Assembly: GCF_036850765.1 (NCBI RefSeq)
Contig: NC_089495.1
Span: forward strand, 204,725,847-204,789,846
Reading direction: 5' to 3'
DNA length: 64,000 nt
Origin: Saccopteryx bilineata
Lineage: Eukaryota; Chordata; Mammalia; Chiroptera; Emballonuridae
This document shows, piece by piece, positions 24,189-37,160 of the stretch. Made by a program: the position numbers and the translations under genes. Numbering within the stretch: the stretch's first letter is position 1; every line of letters starts with the position of its first letter. Below the pieces are notes generated by a model that worked only from the letters and a program-made list of their open reading frames with translations, did no database searches and was not told the DNA's origin.

Positions 24189-24367
24189 TGACCTGTGGTG
24201 GAGCAGCGGGTAAAGCGTCAACCTGGAAACGCTGAGGTTGCCGGTTCAAAGCCCTGGGCTTGCCTGGTCAAGGCACATATGGGAGTTGATGCTTCCAGCT
24301 CCTCCCCTCTTCTCTCTCTCTCTCTCTCTCTCTCCTCTCTAAAAAAATGAATAATAATAATAAAAAA
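24189..24367 (+). mobile_element. Short tRNA-derived SINE (family B)
   Basis: Target duplication AAAGCCCATGACCTT / AAAGCCCATGACTTT. Confidence 0.87.
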
Positions 24368-24848
24368 AGCCCATGACTTTGACGTCTTCTGGGCTCGCAA
24401 ACTGGTGGACCATGATCAGTATCTACCAGAGGTTCTTTTATTTGACCTACTCTTTTATAAAATATAGTTAATCGCCAACATTAAAAAAAACAAGTGATTT
24501 CCCATATAAATCGGGATTGACAGGTCTCCTGAAATATCCAAAGACTCGGCCACATGAGTTCCCGCTCGGTAGTAATTGCCTAGGAGTAGCAGTTACCCCT
24601 GTTAGACTGCATGTGTGAGTTTCACTTTGCCATGTGCTTCCCAGCCCCACACCAACATAGATCATTCACTTCCCTTGCCTTCCAGACCCTTGGAAACATC
24701 TGAGTATTGTGACTACTGGGTCTACACTTTCTAGTATTTAGAATTGCCTTACAATGTGGTGAGCTCTCTATCACTGGAGGTGTGCAAACTGAGGCTGCCT
24801 GGCTGGTTACTTGGTAGGCTGTTGGAAGGGGATTTCAAGAGGCAGCTG

Positions 24849-25003
24849 GGGCCCTGGCTGGATAGCTTGGTTGGTTAGATAATCATCCCGAAGCACAGAA
24901 ATTGCCGGTTCAATTCCTGGTCAGGGCACATACAGGAACAGATGTATGTTCCTGTCTCTCTCTCTCAAAATCAATAAAATAAACATTAAAAAACAAAAAA
25001 AGA
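24849..25003 (+). mobile_element. tRNA-derived SINE (family C)
   Basis: GGCCCTGGCTGGATAGCTTGG head; flanked by AGAGGCAGCTGGGG / AGAGGCAGTTGGGG. Confidence 0.8.
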
Positions 25004-25164
25004 GGCAGTTGGGGAACTGCATCAGATAACACACATAATCCCTTCCAGCCCTGCAGTGCCAAATATTTACTAAGACTTTGCAGCATATATTGTTAAGAAC
25101 TAACTTCCCCTCTAGTCTCAACTTACTGTTTCAACTTTTCCTTTCCTTTCACCTTGGTTTCTTG

Positions 25165-25171
<7 letters not shown>

Positions 25172-25198
<27 letters not shown>

Positions 25199-25199
25199 G
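25172..25199. repeat. (TA)n microsatellite
   Basis: About 14 TA units. Confidence 0.9.
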
Positions 25200-25559
25200 A
25201 TCACATGATTATACTGTATGAATTCTTATAAGCTTCCTCAAATCCTTTTTGGAAAAAGACATGAGAAATAAGTAAACCCACACATAAATATTTACGTAAA
25301 TGCCTTGGTTCCAGATAAAGAAAAGACACAAAGAAGAATTGTAAGTTGTAACTGCCAAGTTATCTCCGTTTTCCTGAGACGCTCGGGCTCACGGAGATAA
25401 AGGACAGGAGGACCTGAGAGCGCGGGAGGCCGCAGCCGCAAGCGTGTGCCTACGTGCTCCCAGGCCACCGTCTCAGGAAAGGCAACCTCAAAGTTTTATT
25501 TCCCATTCTTTACTTAAAATAGATTTTAAAATTATCTAACTAACTGTGGCATTTTTTTT

Positions 25560-26465
25560 TTAAATGGTCACAGATTCCCTGACACTCCTTTCATTGGGTG
25601 GGAGAATGTATGTCCTCTTTCCTTAACTCTGAGTAGGCTGGCGGCTGATTTAACCAATAGAAGATGGCAGAAGTTATGCTACATGACTTCTGATATTGGG
25701 TCATAAAAAACACGCGGTGGCCCTGGCCGGTTGGCTCACTGGTAGAGCGTCGGCCTGGCGTGCAGAAGTCCCAGGTTCGATTCCCGGCCAGGGCACACAG
25801 GAGAAGCGCCCATCTGCTTCTCCACCCCTCCCCCTCTCCTTCCTCTCTGTCTCTCTCTTCCCCTCCCACAGCCGAGGCTCCATTGGAGCAAAGATGGCCC
25901 AGGCGCTAGGGATGGCTCCTTGGCCTCTGCCCCAGGCACTAGAGTGGCTCTGGTCGCAACAGAGCGATGCCCCAGATGGGCAGAGCATCGCCCCCTGGTG
26001 GGCGTGCTGGGTGGATCCCGGTCAGGCGCATGCGGAAGTCTGTCTGGCTGCCTCCCCCGTTTCCAGCTTCAGAAAAATACAAAAACAAACAAACAAAAAA
26101 AAAACCCACGCGGCTTTGTCTAGCTCTCTTGGAATGTCCTCTTTGCAGATGCTTCCTCCTGGGACACCTCCTCTTGGAACACAGCTTCCATGTCGAGAGG
26201 AAAACCAAGCCCATTGAGTGTCCAGTGGCTGGTGTTCCAGCCAGAGATGGCCCGATCTGAGCCCAGGAGCCTTCGATGTAGTCACACAAGCTATTTTAGT
26301 TTCCCAGTTTAGGTCCCAGACATCGCAGAGCAGAAACAAACCAATTCTACCATGTCCTGTCCGAATTCCCAACTCGTTGAATCTGTGAGCAGAATAAAAG
26401 GATGGTTGTTTTGTGCCACTGAGTTTGGCGTGGTTGGCTATCTAGCAGCAGAGAAACAGAACGGT
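25560..26465 (+). mobile_element. MaLR (MLT1-type) solo LTR, interrupted by a SINE
   Basis: Contains AATAGAAGATGGCAGAAGT, TGATATTGGGTCATAAAA, and after the SINE GTGCCACTGAGTTTGG, phrases typical of MLT1 LTRs. Boundaries approximate. Confidence 0.65.
25720..26104 (+). mobile_element. Long tRNA-derived SINE (family A), inside a MaLR LTR
   Basis: Nearly consensus-like copy flanked by CACGCGG on each side; interrupts an MLT1-type LTR. Confidence 0.88.
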
Positions 26466-26576
26466 GACCCAATGATTCAAACTATAAAGAAAACATAGCA
26501 CAAAAGTGATTCGTTTCTGTCCACAACGTTTCATTCTATTTCCCTCCCCAGAGGTAATGCTTCTGTCCGTTTTAAG

Positions 26577-27350
26577 TGTATCTCTACATATTTTTGTAGA
26601 ATATGGCAGAAATGTTGGTATACCACTCCTGAGATTCGGTTAGAAAAGGCATTGCAGCTTCCATCTTGGTCTCTTGCTCTCTCTCTCAGGTCCCTTGTTA
26701 TGCAGAAAACAGCTGTTGTATCAAGAGCTGCCCCTGTGGAGAGTCCCACATGGGGAATAACTGAACCCTCCTGCCCACAGCCATGTAAACGGGCCATCCT
26801 GAAAGCAGACCCACCTGACCAGGCGGTGGCGCAGGGGATAGAGCATCGGCCTGGGATGCTGAGGACCCAGGTTCAAGACCCCGAGGCCACTGGCTTGAGC
26901 GGCAGGCTCCTCTGACTTGGGCACAGGCTCATCAGCTTGAGCGTGGGATCACAAATATGACCCCATGGTGGCTGGCTTGAGCTCAAGGTCATTGGCTTGA
27001 GCAAGGGGTCACTGGCTCAGGTGGAGACCCCCATCAAGGCATATATGGGAAGCAATCAATGAACAACTAAAGTGCTGCAACTATAAATTGATGTGTCTCA
27101 TCCCTCTCCCTTCCTGTCTGTCTCTCAATAAAAATAAAAAGCAAGCAAGCAGCCCCAGCAGCCCCCGTCAAACCTTCAGATGACTGCAGCCCTGGCCAAC
27201 AGTTTAATTGTAACTTCATGAAAGATCCTGAGCCTGAAGCACCCAGCTAACCCGACTCCAGATCCCGACCCTCAAGAGACCGCCCGCATTAGGCAATAAA
27301 CAGTTGTTGTGCTCAGCTTCCGGGTTTTGAGGTCATGTATTGTAATATAC
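26577..27350 (+). mobile_element. Second MaLR (MLT1-type) LTR, interrupted by a SINE
   Basis: GTTAGAAAAGGCATTGCAGC and, after the family-D SINE, AATAAACAGTTGTTGTGCTC (LTR polyadenylation region). Boundaries approximate. Confidence 0.6.
26812..27150 (+). mobile_element. tRNA-derived SINE (family D) inside a MaLR LTR
   Basis: Starts ACCTGACCAGGCGGTGGCGC; repeated GGCTTGAGC units; A-rich end with (AAGC)n. Confidence 0.82.
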
Positions 27351-29230
27351 ATGGTTTGAAATTTTTAAAGCTTTAAAAAAAAAAAATACAGCAAAAGCTC
27401 TCTGTCACACCTACCTCTCAACACGTGGTACCCCAGCCTCTCCCGAGTCCCCGTGTAATTTACAGAAAGCCCTTGGGGAATGTGATATTTATTGTTGTGG
27501 GTAGGAAGCAGACGAGCCCTGGCCCCTGTCCTAGGTTGCCGGACCCCAGAGAGGCTGCAGCAGGACAGCACCCGCTCTCTGCGGCTGGGAAACTGTGTCC
27601 TTCTTCCTCCACAGAAACGGGGCCATGGGCCCTTTCTAACCTACGTGCCACCTCTCCCTGCCAAAGCCTCAGACACCCACGAGCAGCCCCACATCCTGTC
27701 ACAGGCCTGGGGGTGGGGGCTCCCCCTTCTCACACGCGAGTGGAAAACACTGCCTGGCCGTTTTTCTTTGACACACAGACATCAGAAGTCACCCGTCCGT
27801 CTGTTGACATGCAGGCCTAGCCTAGTCCCTGGCCTTCTCTCCCATGGTCCGTGCCCTCCGCCCTCCCCCAGCCCTGCACCCACCACCCCAGACTTCCCCA
27901 TCTGCTCTGACCCCCCCCTCTGAGACATCACTCACGACCCCCGGCCCTGAGGGCTCTGCCCCCGCCCACCCTTCAGAAAGCCATCACCTGCCTTTTCAAC
28001 CTGACCCAGGGGTCACCTCTGTGAAGCTTGCTCGAAAGTTCTCACCGGCCCCCTTGCTCCCAACCTGGCCCCGTCAGGCCACTGTCCGCACCGCTGTCCA
28101 GAGGGACTGACGGGAAACCAGAGGAGCTGCCTCCCGTTTTCCTAAGACAGAGGAGGCCGTCGCCACCCCGCGCCTGCTGCTGAACGCGGCTCCAAACCCC
28201 GGACAGAAGGCGTGGGGCAGATGACCGAGGGCTCTGACAAGTCAGCGTAGCAGGCAAGCTGGGGAAGACTGGTGGTCATTGAGGGACCACCGGCCTGGCA
28301 GCGAGTTGTCACTTTCCTCTGACAGTCCCCGGGCTGGTCTCAGCGCAGTCCCCACCCTAGAAATGGGCCTCAGCGTGAACAGAGGGCGTGCCAGGAAAAA
28401 TCCTCCAGTCTGGTTCTGGAAACAGGCAGGTGGCCCCCTGACACCCAGGGAGACCGGGGAGAGCGCTCTTTCTTTGCTCTTTGTCCATTCTCTTGGGTCC
28501 TAGCCCCCAGGCCATCCCACGGTGGCAGAGGAGGTAGCAAGTGCCTACAGGAGGCTGGCACTGTGAGGAAGGGGAGCCTGCCTCTCTAACTGGAGGCGCT
28601 GTGGGGCGAACCCCTCTTGCTTTGGCCTCAGACACGGTTGCCCGGCTGCCGCGGTGGGAAATGCACGTCAGAGTCAGGTAAATAGAGCCCCAGGGAACCG
28701 GAAAGTCCCCGGGAAATCTCAGTAGGGCGAGAGTTTGGGAAAGCAACCCCACAGAGTTATTTATGGACTCCTGGGCTCACCCCCTGGTGGTCCAGGGGCA
28801 GATCTACCGCAAACAGCTTACCACAGACTTAGAGAGATGGATGAGGGAGCTGGGCCACGGTGAGAGCTCCAGGCTGACCCATGGGGGGACGTTCACAGGG
28901 CACTGCAGCGGATTTGAAAACAGGACTGACGTTGGAACCACAGCCCACAGAAGGCAGGTGGAGTTTCAACCTGTACCCTCTTTGCCAACTGCCTGTTGAG
29001 AGAAAAGGGTATTTCTCTGTGGATTTAAATGAGACCTAGAGCTCAGATCACAATAGTTCAAGATGTCCCAAGACAAATCACTCACAATACAAAGAAGCAG
29101 GAAGGTGTGAGCTCGCATGGGATAAGACAATGAAGAGACGGCAACACCAAGAGGTTGGAATGATCCGAAAAAGACGTTCAAGCAGCTTTTACAAAAACAA
29201 AACAAAACAAAAAACCCAAAGGGAGGATGG
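27350..29230. other. Non-coding stretch, mostly unrecognised
   Basis: GC-richer intergenic sequence without tRNA-derived SINEs; pyrimidine-rich L2-like text around 27830-28080. No gene seen. Confidence 0.45.
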
Positions 29231-29239
29231 GGGTTAGCA

Positions 29240-29380
29240 GTTATTAGGTACAGAGTTTTAGTTTGGAAAGAAGAGAAAGTTCTAGAGATAGAGGTGGTGA
29301 TGGTTGCACAACAACATGGGTGTGTTTAACGCCACTGAACGGTACACTTAAAATTGATCTAAAAGGTAGACTTTTAGGCT
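29240..29380 (+). mobile_element. L1 3'-end fragment
   Basis: GGTGATGGTTGCACAACAAC and CACTGAACGGTACACTTAAA are characteristic of old L1 3' ends. Confidence 0.65.
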
Positions 29381-29689
29381 CTGATGTTTTAGCAAAATTA
29401 AAAAGAAAATACTCCAAGTAAGGATAAAGACTTAGCGTTATCAGAAATAGAAGATAAACATATACCCAATGGAAATTTTAGAACTGAAAAATACAAGAAC
29501 CGAAATTTAAAACAACAAAAACGGATGGGCTTTTAAACAGTGAAATGGAGATGTCACGGGAAGGACTCTCTGAAGACAGAGATAAAAATGACCCACCCTG
29601 AACAACGGAGAGAAAAACTGAAATAAAATAAACAGAGTGTAAGGGACCTGTGGCCCAATAATCAAAAGACCTGACATACCTATCACCGG

Positions 29690-30150
29690 AGTAGCAGAAG
29701 TTACAAGAGAGCACAGTGTGGGGATGTTTATAGTAAGCTCTGTTCATAAGTCCCCCAAACAGGAAATACCCTTTCAGTGGGCAAACTCGTAAACAAACCA
29801 AGGCATCTCTCTACGGGATAAAAAAAAGGAATGGACTATCCATTCCTGCAGCCACCTAGATAAGTCTCAGCGACATGATTCAGAGTGAAAGAAGCCCATT
29901 TCAAAGGTGACATACTAAAAAAAAAAAAGAAGGTGACATACTGGATGATTCCATTTATAGGACCGTCTCGAAAGGACTCGCTAGACTGGCGGTTGGCACA
30001 GGGCCTGGGTGTGTGCCACTACAAAGGAGAAAACATGAGGGTTTTTTTTTAAGGGATGACGAAACAGTCCTGTATCCTGTTTGTGGTGGTGGTTACACAA
30101 ATCGACACACGTTAAAATTCATAGAACTGTACACCAAAAAAAAAAAAAAA
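29690..30150 (+). mobile_element. L1 3'-end fragment
   Basis: Includes TGATTCCATTTATAGGAC, GTGGTGGTTACACAAATCGA and AGAACTGTACACC followed by poly-A. Confidence 0.65.
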
Positions 30151-30184
30151 AAATTGACTGTGTTAATGAAAACAAGCAAAAGCC

Positions 30185-30385
30185 CTGTGGTAGTCACCCT
30201 CCACGATGGCCCACAGTGATCCTCACCCCCTGTACTCACGTCCTTGTGTAACCCTCCCTCACCTGGAATGTGGCTGGCCTGTGTGACCAGTAAAATATGG
30301 CAGAAGAGAGGGGGTGTGACTCCTGAGGCTCGGTCATAAAACACATCGCAGCTTCTGTGTTGGTGGTCCCTTGAATCACTCGCTC
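30185..30385 (+). mobile_element. MaLR (MLT1-type) LTR fragment
   Basis: GGCCTGTGTGACCAGTAAAA, ATGGCAGAAGAGAGG, CGGTCATAAAACACATCGCA. Partial. Confidence 0.6.
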
Positions 30386-30435
30386 TCTCCCTTCCTCTCT
30401 CTCTAAAATCAATCAAGCAATAAACCATTTATTTA

Positions 30436-31078
30436 TTTGTTTGTTTGTTTCTTTGGAGGGAGGGGAGAGAAGAAGGAAGAGAGAGAGAAAGGGAGAGAGA
30501 TGAGAAGCATCAACTCATAGCTGTGTCACTTTAGTTGTTCATTGCTTCTCATATGTCCCTTGACTAGGGGGCTCAAGCCGAACCAGCGACCTTGGGCTCA
30601 AGCCAGCGACCTTGGGACCACGTGATTGCACGCTCAATCCCGCGACCCCATGTTCAAGCCGGCGACCTCGGGGTTTTACACCTGGGACTTCTGCGTCCTC
30701 AGTTGATGCTCTATACCACAGGTCCCCAAACTACGGCCCGCGGGCCACATGCAGCCCCCTGAGGCCATTTATCCGGACCTGCTGCACTTCCAGAAGGGGC
30801 ACCTCTTTCATTGGTGGTCAGTGAGGGGAGAATAGTTCCCATTGAAATACTGGTCAGTTTGTTGATTTAAATTTACTAGTTCTTTATTTTAAATATTGTA
30901 TTTGTTCCCGTTTTGTTTTTTTACTCTAAAATAAGATTATGTGCAGTGTGCATAGGGATTTGTTCATAGTTTTTTTATAGTCCGGCCCTCCAACGGTCTG
31001 AGGGACAGTGAACTGGCTGGCCCCTTGTGTAAAAGGTTTGGGGACCCCTGCTCTATACACTGCACCACCATTGGTCAG
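30436..31078 (-). mobile_element. tRNA-derived SINE (family D) split by a hAT element
   Basis: Inverted SINE, head GCACCACCATTGGTCAGG at right; the hAT at 30717-31050 sits in its head. Confidence 0.82.
30717..31050. mobile_element. Non-autonomous hAT DNA transposon
   Basis: Ends CACAGGTCCCCAAAC and GTTTGGGGACCCCTG are inverted with two mismatches; perfect 8-bp target duplication CTCTATAC (30709-30716, 31051-31058). 334 bp, no coding capacity. Confidence 0.92.
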
Positions 31079-32712
31079 GCTCAATAAATTAAAAAAAAAA
31101 GTTTAATGTTTTTGAATGGTGTACAGGGCCAGTGCTCTGCCAGGTGGTGCTGCCCTCAGAGGACACCACAGAAGCCCCTCCCTCAGAGATGGTTCTGGTG
31201 GCTCCCTAGGGGGCCCTGAAAGAGCATTCTTCTAACCTTCACCCCATTGGCTGGCCTTTGACCAGAGACAGGCCAGCCCTGAGTAAGATCCGATCAAGCA
31301 CGCTCAGGTTAGATGCCTCCTCTGTTCCCCCAGGGACAGCTCCAGGCCCCTCCCGTGTGGCTCACACCTGCACCTGCTGCCACATCTCTGGTCTCTAACC
31401 CCCGCACCCCAGTCCACACACAGCGCTGCTCACAGCTCCCCTACAGACTCAGCTCTTCCTCTGGTTCTCACCGTAGAGACTTACCCTTCAGTCTTTTTAA
31501 AGCCTCGGTCACGGTCACGTGAAGCCCACATGCCCAGTTGTGACTGTGTCACCCCCTTGGCATCACAGCCTTCACGGGCTTCCCACTGCTCCTGGGAATA
31601 CAAACTTGTTCACTCTGCCGTTCAAGCTGTAGCAGCCCACCCCTGCCATGTGCTGACCCCCATGAATGTTTTAAACTCTTCTTCCAATCCAGCTACATTA
31701 GACAAATCATGGCCCCTGATTTGGACCTTTGTGAATATGGCTTCCTTCATCCTGACTTCCGGTTCTTCTTCCCCGTGAGAACCTATCCATCACTCAGCTT
31801 GACCAACTTCCTCCATGAATGTTCTTTTTTTTTTTTCTCCATGAATGTTCCATGACGCCGGAAGTCATCTCACCTTCCCAGACCATGTTCTCTGCCCGTC
31901 CATCCATTCAACCCATTTACAGTGGGCATTCTTACACGCTACACAGTGGATTAGTGGCTGGAAGACGGAGATACATCAGGCACGATCCTTGTTCCTGGGA
32001 AGCTCTGATCTAGCTGGGGAAACCGAGAAGCAAATGTCCTCTGATAAGTGACATGAGAGACAGCCCTGCACGGGGGTTGAGGGCACTGACATTTGTCCTG
32101 TACTTTCAGGGTTCAAGCCACTTCACAAGCAAGCAGTGTGACCTTGAGCTAACTGTCTCATCTCTCTGTGAGTCAGAGCTCTTGTCTATATAAAATGAAC
32201 TTAATAAATAAGAAGGCCAACCTCATAAAGTTATTCTGTGACTCTTGATGAGTTAGGCTAGGTAAAGTGATCAGAACACAGCCACAGCACATGGGAAACA
32301 ATACATATTGGTTATTATTACCAATTTTAAGGTGCTGCAGAAGCTCAGAAGAGGAAAATTTCTAGAGTGAGACCTTGAAACCTTAATGAGTATAAGCAGA
32401 GGGAAAATCTTGACAATGGTGTGGAGATGTGAAGAGTGAATAGAATATGAATGGACAATAGAGTTTCTCTTTTAGAGTAATTTCTATTCCTGCCCCTCCC
32501 CCTTGACAGCCCCATGGGTCTTGATCTGAGTGAGGGTCCTTTGAGCCTGACATGAAAACAAGGCTGAGTGAGGGCCTCCCACACTTGATTCTTCATAATG
32601 CCCACTTCATCATTTACTTATCACTTTCCTCCAAACCAACCCCTTCTTTGTAACCTACACAGATCACTTAAAAGGAAACTTTCCAGCCACCTCTGTAAAA
32701 GAACACACGCAG

Positions 32713-33080
32713 GCCCTGGCCGGTTGGCTCAGTGGTAGAGCGTCGGCCTGGCGTGCGGGGGACCCGGGTTCGATTCCCGGCCAGGGCACATAGGAGAAGC
32801 GCCCATTTGCTTCTTCACCCCCCCCTCCTTCCTCTCTGTGTCTCTCTTCCCCTCCCGCAGCCAAGGCTCCATTGGAGCAAAGATGGCCCGGGCGCTGGGG
32901 ATGGCTCCTTGGCCTCTGCCCCAGACGCTAGAGTGGCTCTGGTTGCTGTAGAGCGACGCCCTGGAGGGGCAGAGCATCGCCCCATGGTGGGCGTGCCGGG
33001 TGGATCCTGGTCGGGCGCATGCGGGAGTCTGTCTGACTGTCTCTCCCCGTTTCCAGCTTCAGAAAAAAAAAAAAAGAAAG
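32713..33080 (+). mobile_element. Long tRNA-derived SINE (family A), young-looking
   Basis: Head has intact A box and B box (GGTTCGATTCC). Target duplication AGAACACACGCA / AGAACACATGCA. The 198-residue open frame starting at 32732 is entirely this SINE plus flank. Confidence 0.88.
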
Positions 33081-34574
33081 AAAGAAGAACACATGCAAAT
33101 ACAAAGTATCCAGAATCAAATACGGTGATAACAAAGCAATGTTACCAAGTGCTAGCTAGCTCATGTGGACCCGGAGGTCCGCTCTCTGATTGGCACCCTG
33201 GCACAGAACCGAGGCTTTCTCTTTGGAATTGTGAGATGCTAGAAAGCTCCTTCTCTCCTCCTGCTAGTGTTCTGCACCATCTGGATGCCGTGCCGGAGGG
33301 AAAAGAGTTCCCATACTGGAGAGAATGAATGTACGTCCCATTTTTTTTTTTTTAAAGGGATTTTCAGAGAGGGGTGGGGTCTCCTGCCAGGCTTTCCCTC
33401 TGCCAGGCCTGGGTGGGCAGGCACTGCTCCACTCCTGCTAAGTCACTGAATGTGGGTGGGGGGTAAAGAGCTGGTTTCCGGAAAAGGCCTTTTGTTCCTT
33501 CCCTTCCCACTGTTTACCTGGCTGGGCTTGGTGTCCAGAGATGACGGTTAATAAAGGATTAGATGTAAAAACAAACCAAACCTGCTTGCCCTTAAATAAC
33601 GTTAATCTCAAGGAAAACGTCCCAAGCCTGGAATAAACCGCGTTTCCTGTAAGAATACGAACGAATGCCGACAACGTGATGATCCAGAGTGCGGGACCTG
33701 TGTTGAGGCGATGGGATTTTATTTCCTGTCGACTCCACTAAGGATGGAGAGAAAACGGGAGAGGAGAAGAGGTCTTCCTTTCCGGGCCTGGGAATGCTTA
33801 CCGTTATTATCCACTCGGCTTTCTGGAAGTGAACCGAACATGGAAGGCGAGCTCAGTGCTTTCTTTCCTCCTGCTCCCTTCCCTCTCCACCCTCCTCCGT
33901 GTCGGTGGAGGATCTATGATGGGTCGGCACAGTGTTTCCCAGCTTTGGTTCCTATGAGCACCAGCTTCTCCGTTTCTGCTTGATCCGCCACCCATCTCTA
34001 CTGAGAGTTATTAAAAAAAAAAAAAAAAAAAAAGGGTAATTCCCATTGTTTTGCTTACAAAAATGTGAACCCACCCCTAAAACAGTAAAATCAACCAAAT
34101 CAAGGGTTTGGCTATCTGGTTGTATACTTCCCCCCCACACAATAAGATAGATAAACACACACAGCACTACAGGGCACCCCTAAAGCCACTCCATTCATTG
34201 GTCATGTCCCGTGGAAAGTGTCTGAGGCTTGGCCGGGAAGGGCCTGCAGAGCAGGACCGCCACCAGTGTTTGCTGGCTGACCCACTGTCTTCTGACCAGT
34301 GTTGCTCAAACTTTAGCTCTTGGAGACTTAAGATTTCCAGAGCTTCTAATTGAGAAGGTCTGAGGGAGAGGTGCAACTGGGAGTCTGCTTGTCCTTTTAT
34401 TTTTCTTAAGATCCTATTATACATTTAATTTTCATAAAAGGAAAATTAGGATCATAAAGTTTGATAAGTAACTTGATAAGGCAAAGAGTTATTGAGAGGT
34501 GACTGCAAGAATTTGAATCTAGACCCTTATGAATTTGAAATCCAATATGGTAACCTCTTAAAAATATCTAGACA

Positions 34575-34750
34575 TGGCGCTGGCTGGTGGCTTAGAGGAT
34601 AGAGCATTGTCTCAGCACACCAAGGTTGTGGGTTTGATCCCAGGTCAGGGTACATATAAGAAGCAACCAATGAGTGCATTACTAAATGGGACAATGAGTT
34701 GATGCTTCTCTCTCTCTCTCTCGCTCTCAAATCAACGAGGAAAAAAATCT
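34575..34750 (+). mobile_element. tRNA-derived SINE (family C)
   Basis: GGCGCTGGCTGGTGGCTTAG head, GGTTTGATCCCAGGTCAGG; flanked by ATATCTAGACAT / AAATCTAGTCAT. Confidence 0.75.
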
Positions 34751-34910
34751 AGTCATATTTTCATCATGGTAAGGCACCACTTCTACGGGAATTTGGTCTC
34801 AGGAATCAACATTCCTAACAAGCTGCCCAGGTGATATCGACGCTGGGGTTTGAGCACAGCGGAAGTAGGTCTCAGGCCGCTGGGCATCAAAATCATTTGT
34901 AGGTGTTTTT

Positions 34911-35306
34911 TTTTGTTTGCTTTTTTGTGGTTTTTTTTTTTTTTTTGTATTTTTCTGAAGTTGGAAACAGGGAGGCAGTCAGACAGACTACCGCATGCAC
35001 CCAACTGGAATCCACCCGGCATGCCCACCATGGGGCGATGCTCTGCCCATCTGGGGCATTGCTCTGCCACAATCAGAGCCATTCTAGCACCTGAGGCAGA
35101 GGCCATGGAGCCGTCCTCAGTGCCCGGGCTAACTTTGCTCCAATGGAGCCCTGGCTGCGGGAGGGGAAGAGAGAGACAGAGAGGAAGGAGAGGGGGAGGG
35201 GTGGAGAAGCAGATGGGCGCTTCTCCTGTGTGCCCTGGCCGGGAATCGAACCCGGGACTCCCGCATGCTAGGCTGACACTCCATCACTGAGCCAACCAGC
35301 CAGAGC
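34911..35306 (-). mobile_element. Long tRNA-derived SINE (family A)
   Basis: Inverted copy; long poly-T at left, target duplication TGTAGGTGTTTTTT on both sides. Confidence 0.88.
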
Positions 35307-35698
35307 CTGTAGGTGTTTTTTAGGTTGCAGATTCCTGCGCACAATGCACCAGACATTCTGACTGTTCCCATTGGGGTGGGTCCCTGGAATCTGTCTTATC
35401 CTCCAGCGTTCCAAGGAACCTCTGAAGACCACCTTAGATTAGAGGAGCACTGCTGGGACCCCCATCAGCACCTGGAACTTAAGAGGTAAGGTAGAGAGGT
35501 GAGTGACCCATCCTAAGGTCGTTCTGCGAGTCAGGGACAACGCCTTCTCCGTGCGGCTCGGGTCTGAAGCCTCAGCGCACCCTGGACTTCCCTTCCCGTC
35601 CTGTGCTGTTGGTGAACCTGCCGGCCCCTTCCTCCGAAACAGTCAGAGTTCCTATCAAGTCTGGACTTGGGGCTAAGATGGTTGACACTGGGATATCA

Positions 35699-36082
35699 TT
35701 TTATTTTATTTTTTATTTTTTGTATTTCTCTGAAGTTGGAAACAGGGGAGGCAGTCAGACAGACTCCCACATGCGCCCGACCGGGATCCACCCGGCAGCC
35801 CACCAGGGGGCGATGCTCCGCCCATCTTGGGGCGTCGCTCTGCCACAATCAGAGCCATTCTAGCGCCTGAGGCATAGGCCACAGAGCCATCCTCAGCGCC
35901 CAGGCAAACACTGCTCCAGTGGAGCCTTGGCTGCGGGAGGGGAAGAGAGAGACAGAGAGGAAGGAGAGGGGGAGGGGTGGAGAAGCAGATGGGCGCTTCT
36001 CCTGTGTGCCCTGGCCGGGAATCAAACCCAGGACTCCCGCACGCCAGGCCGACCCTCTACCACTGAGCCAACTGGCCAGGGC
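35699..36082 (-). mobile_element. Long tRNA-derived SINE (family A)
   Basis: Inverted copy; target duplication GATATCATTTTA / GAAATCATTTTA. Confidence 0.88.
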
Positions 36083-36539
36083 CGGGAAATCATTTTACCA
36101 CTTATGATTTCTATTTGAATTTTTCCATGATGAATGTTTTTATATTTAAGTCTGTGACCTAACAAATCCACTTCTGGAACTTTAGCTTCATGAATACTTT
36201 AGACACAGAAAAACCTTATCAAACAGAAGAAGAAGAAAACAACAATGAAAAAGACCTTATAAATAAAAAATATTTAAAAAATAATAGTTGAAAAATTGAG
36301 AACATACCAAGTTCTCATAAGAGGACAATATTAACAAAGTATGGGACACCCTCAGTGGAATTTTACATCATTAAAAATGTTTATTCAGGCCATGTACCAA
36401 CATGGGAAATAGCATATACTACCAAGTGAAAGACATTAAATTGTATATACTGCATGAGTAAAACTATGAAAAGATTTATATCTTTTAAAAAAATTGAAAT
36501 GTAAAAATAATTTTACATATCCAGCATCTGACCACTTCC

Positions 36540-37160
36540 CCCCCTTCAATGCAGTGACTTTAGCCTGACCTGCTGTCTCTCTTGCCCACATTCCTGTGAC
36601 AGCCCTGCGCGGGTCTCCCGGCTTCCCCTCTTCCTCCCTCCCACCCCTTCTCCACGCCGCAGCCAGAGATGTCTTTCAGACATGCAGATCCGACCATGAC
36701 CCTTCTCTGCTCAGATCCTACAAAAGCTTTCCTGCCTCTCCAATAACAGCCGGCTCTCGCCTACCCACTGCCCTCCAGGCTGCGGGATGAACGAACTCAA
36801 ACTCATCCACTGCTCTGTCCCTTGCCTCCCCACCTGCCGCTGGGACCACGTGGGCCTCCTTGCTAGTCTTAATGCGCTCACTCCAGCTCCAGGGCCTTTG
36901 CATGTGCTGTTTCTACTCTCTCCCGCTGGGAATGCGCTAGCTCCAGATATCGGGGTGAGCGCTTCAGAGAGGCCTTCCCTGAGCTCCTTACCTGAAACAG
37001 CACTGCTCCCCCCTCTTCACTCTCCATGCCCTTTGTTTTCCTTTACTGTGTCTTCTACTTACTAGGATGCAAATTCCCGGAGAACTAAGACATTATGTCT
37101 GCATCTCTGCTGACCCCTAGGACCTAGCACAGTGCATGGCACATACTAGTTGATTAATAA
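36540..37160 (+). mobile_element. L2-like LINE fragment
   Basis: CTCCAGGGCCTTTGCATGTG, a CAGAGAGGCCTTCCCTGA stretch and GCACAGTGCATGGCACATA are classic of the L2 3' region. Confidence 0.6.

Noticed and set aside
32732..33328. 198-residue plus-strand open frame
   Set aside because: It lies within a family-A SINE and its flank; the same peptide recurs at the other SINE copies (511-972, 25696-26217, 13011-13364).
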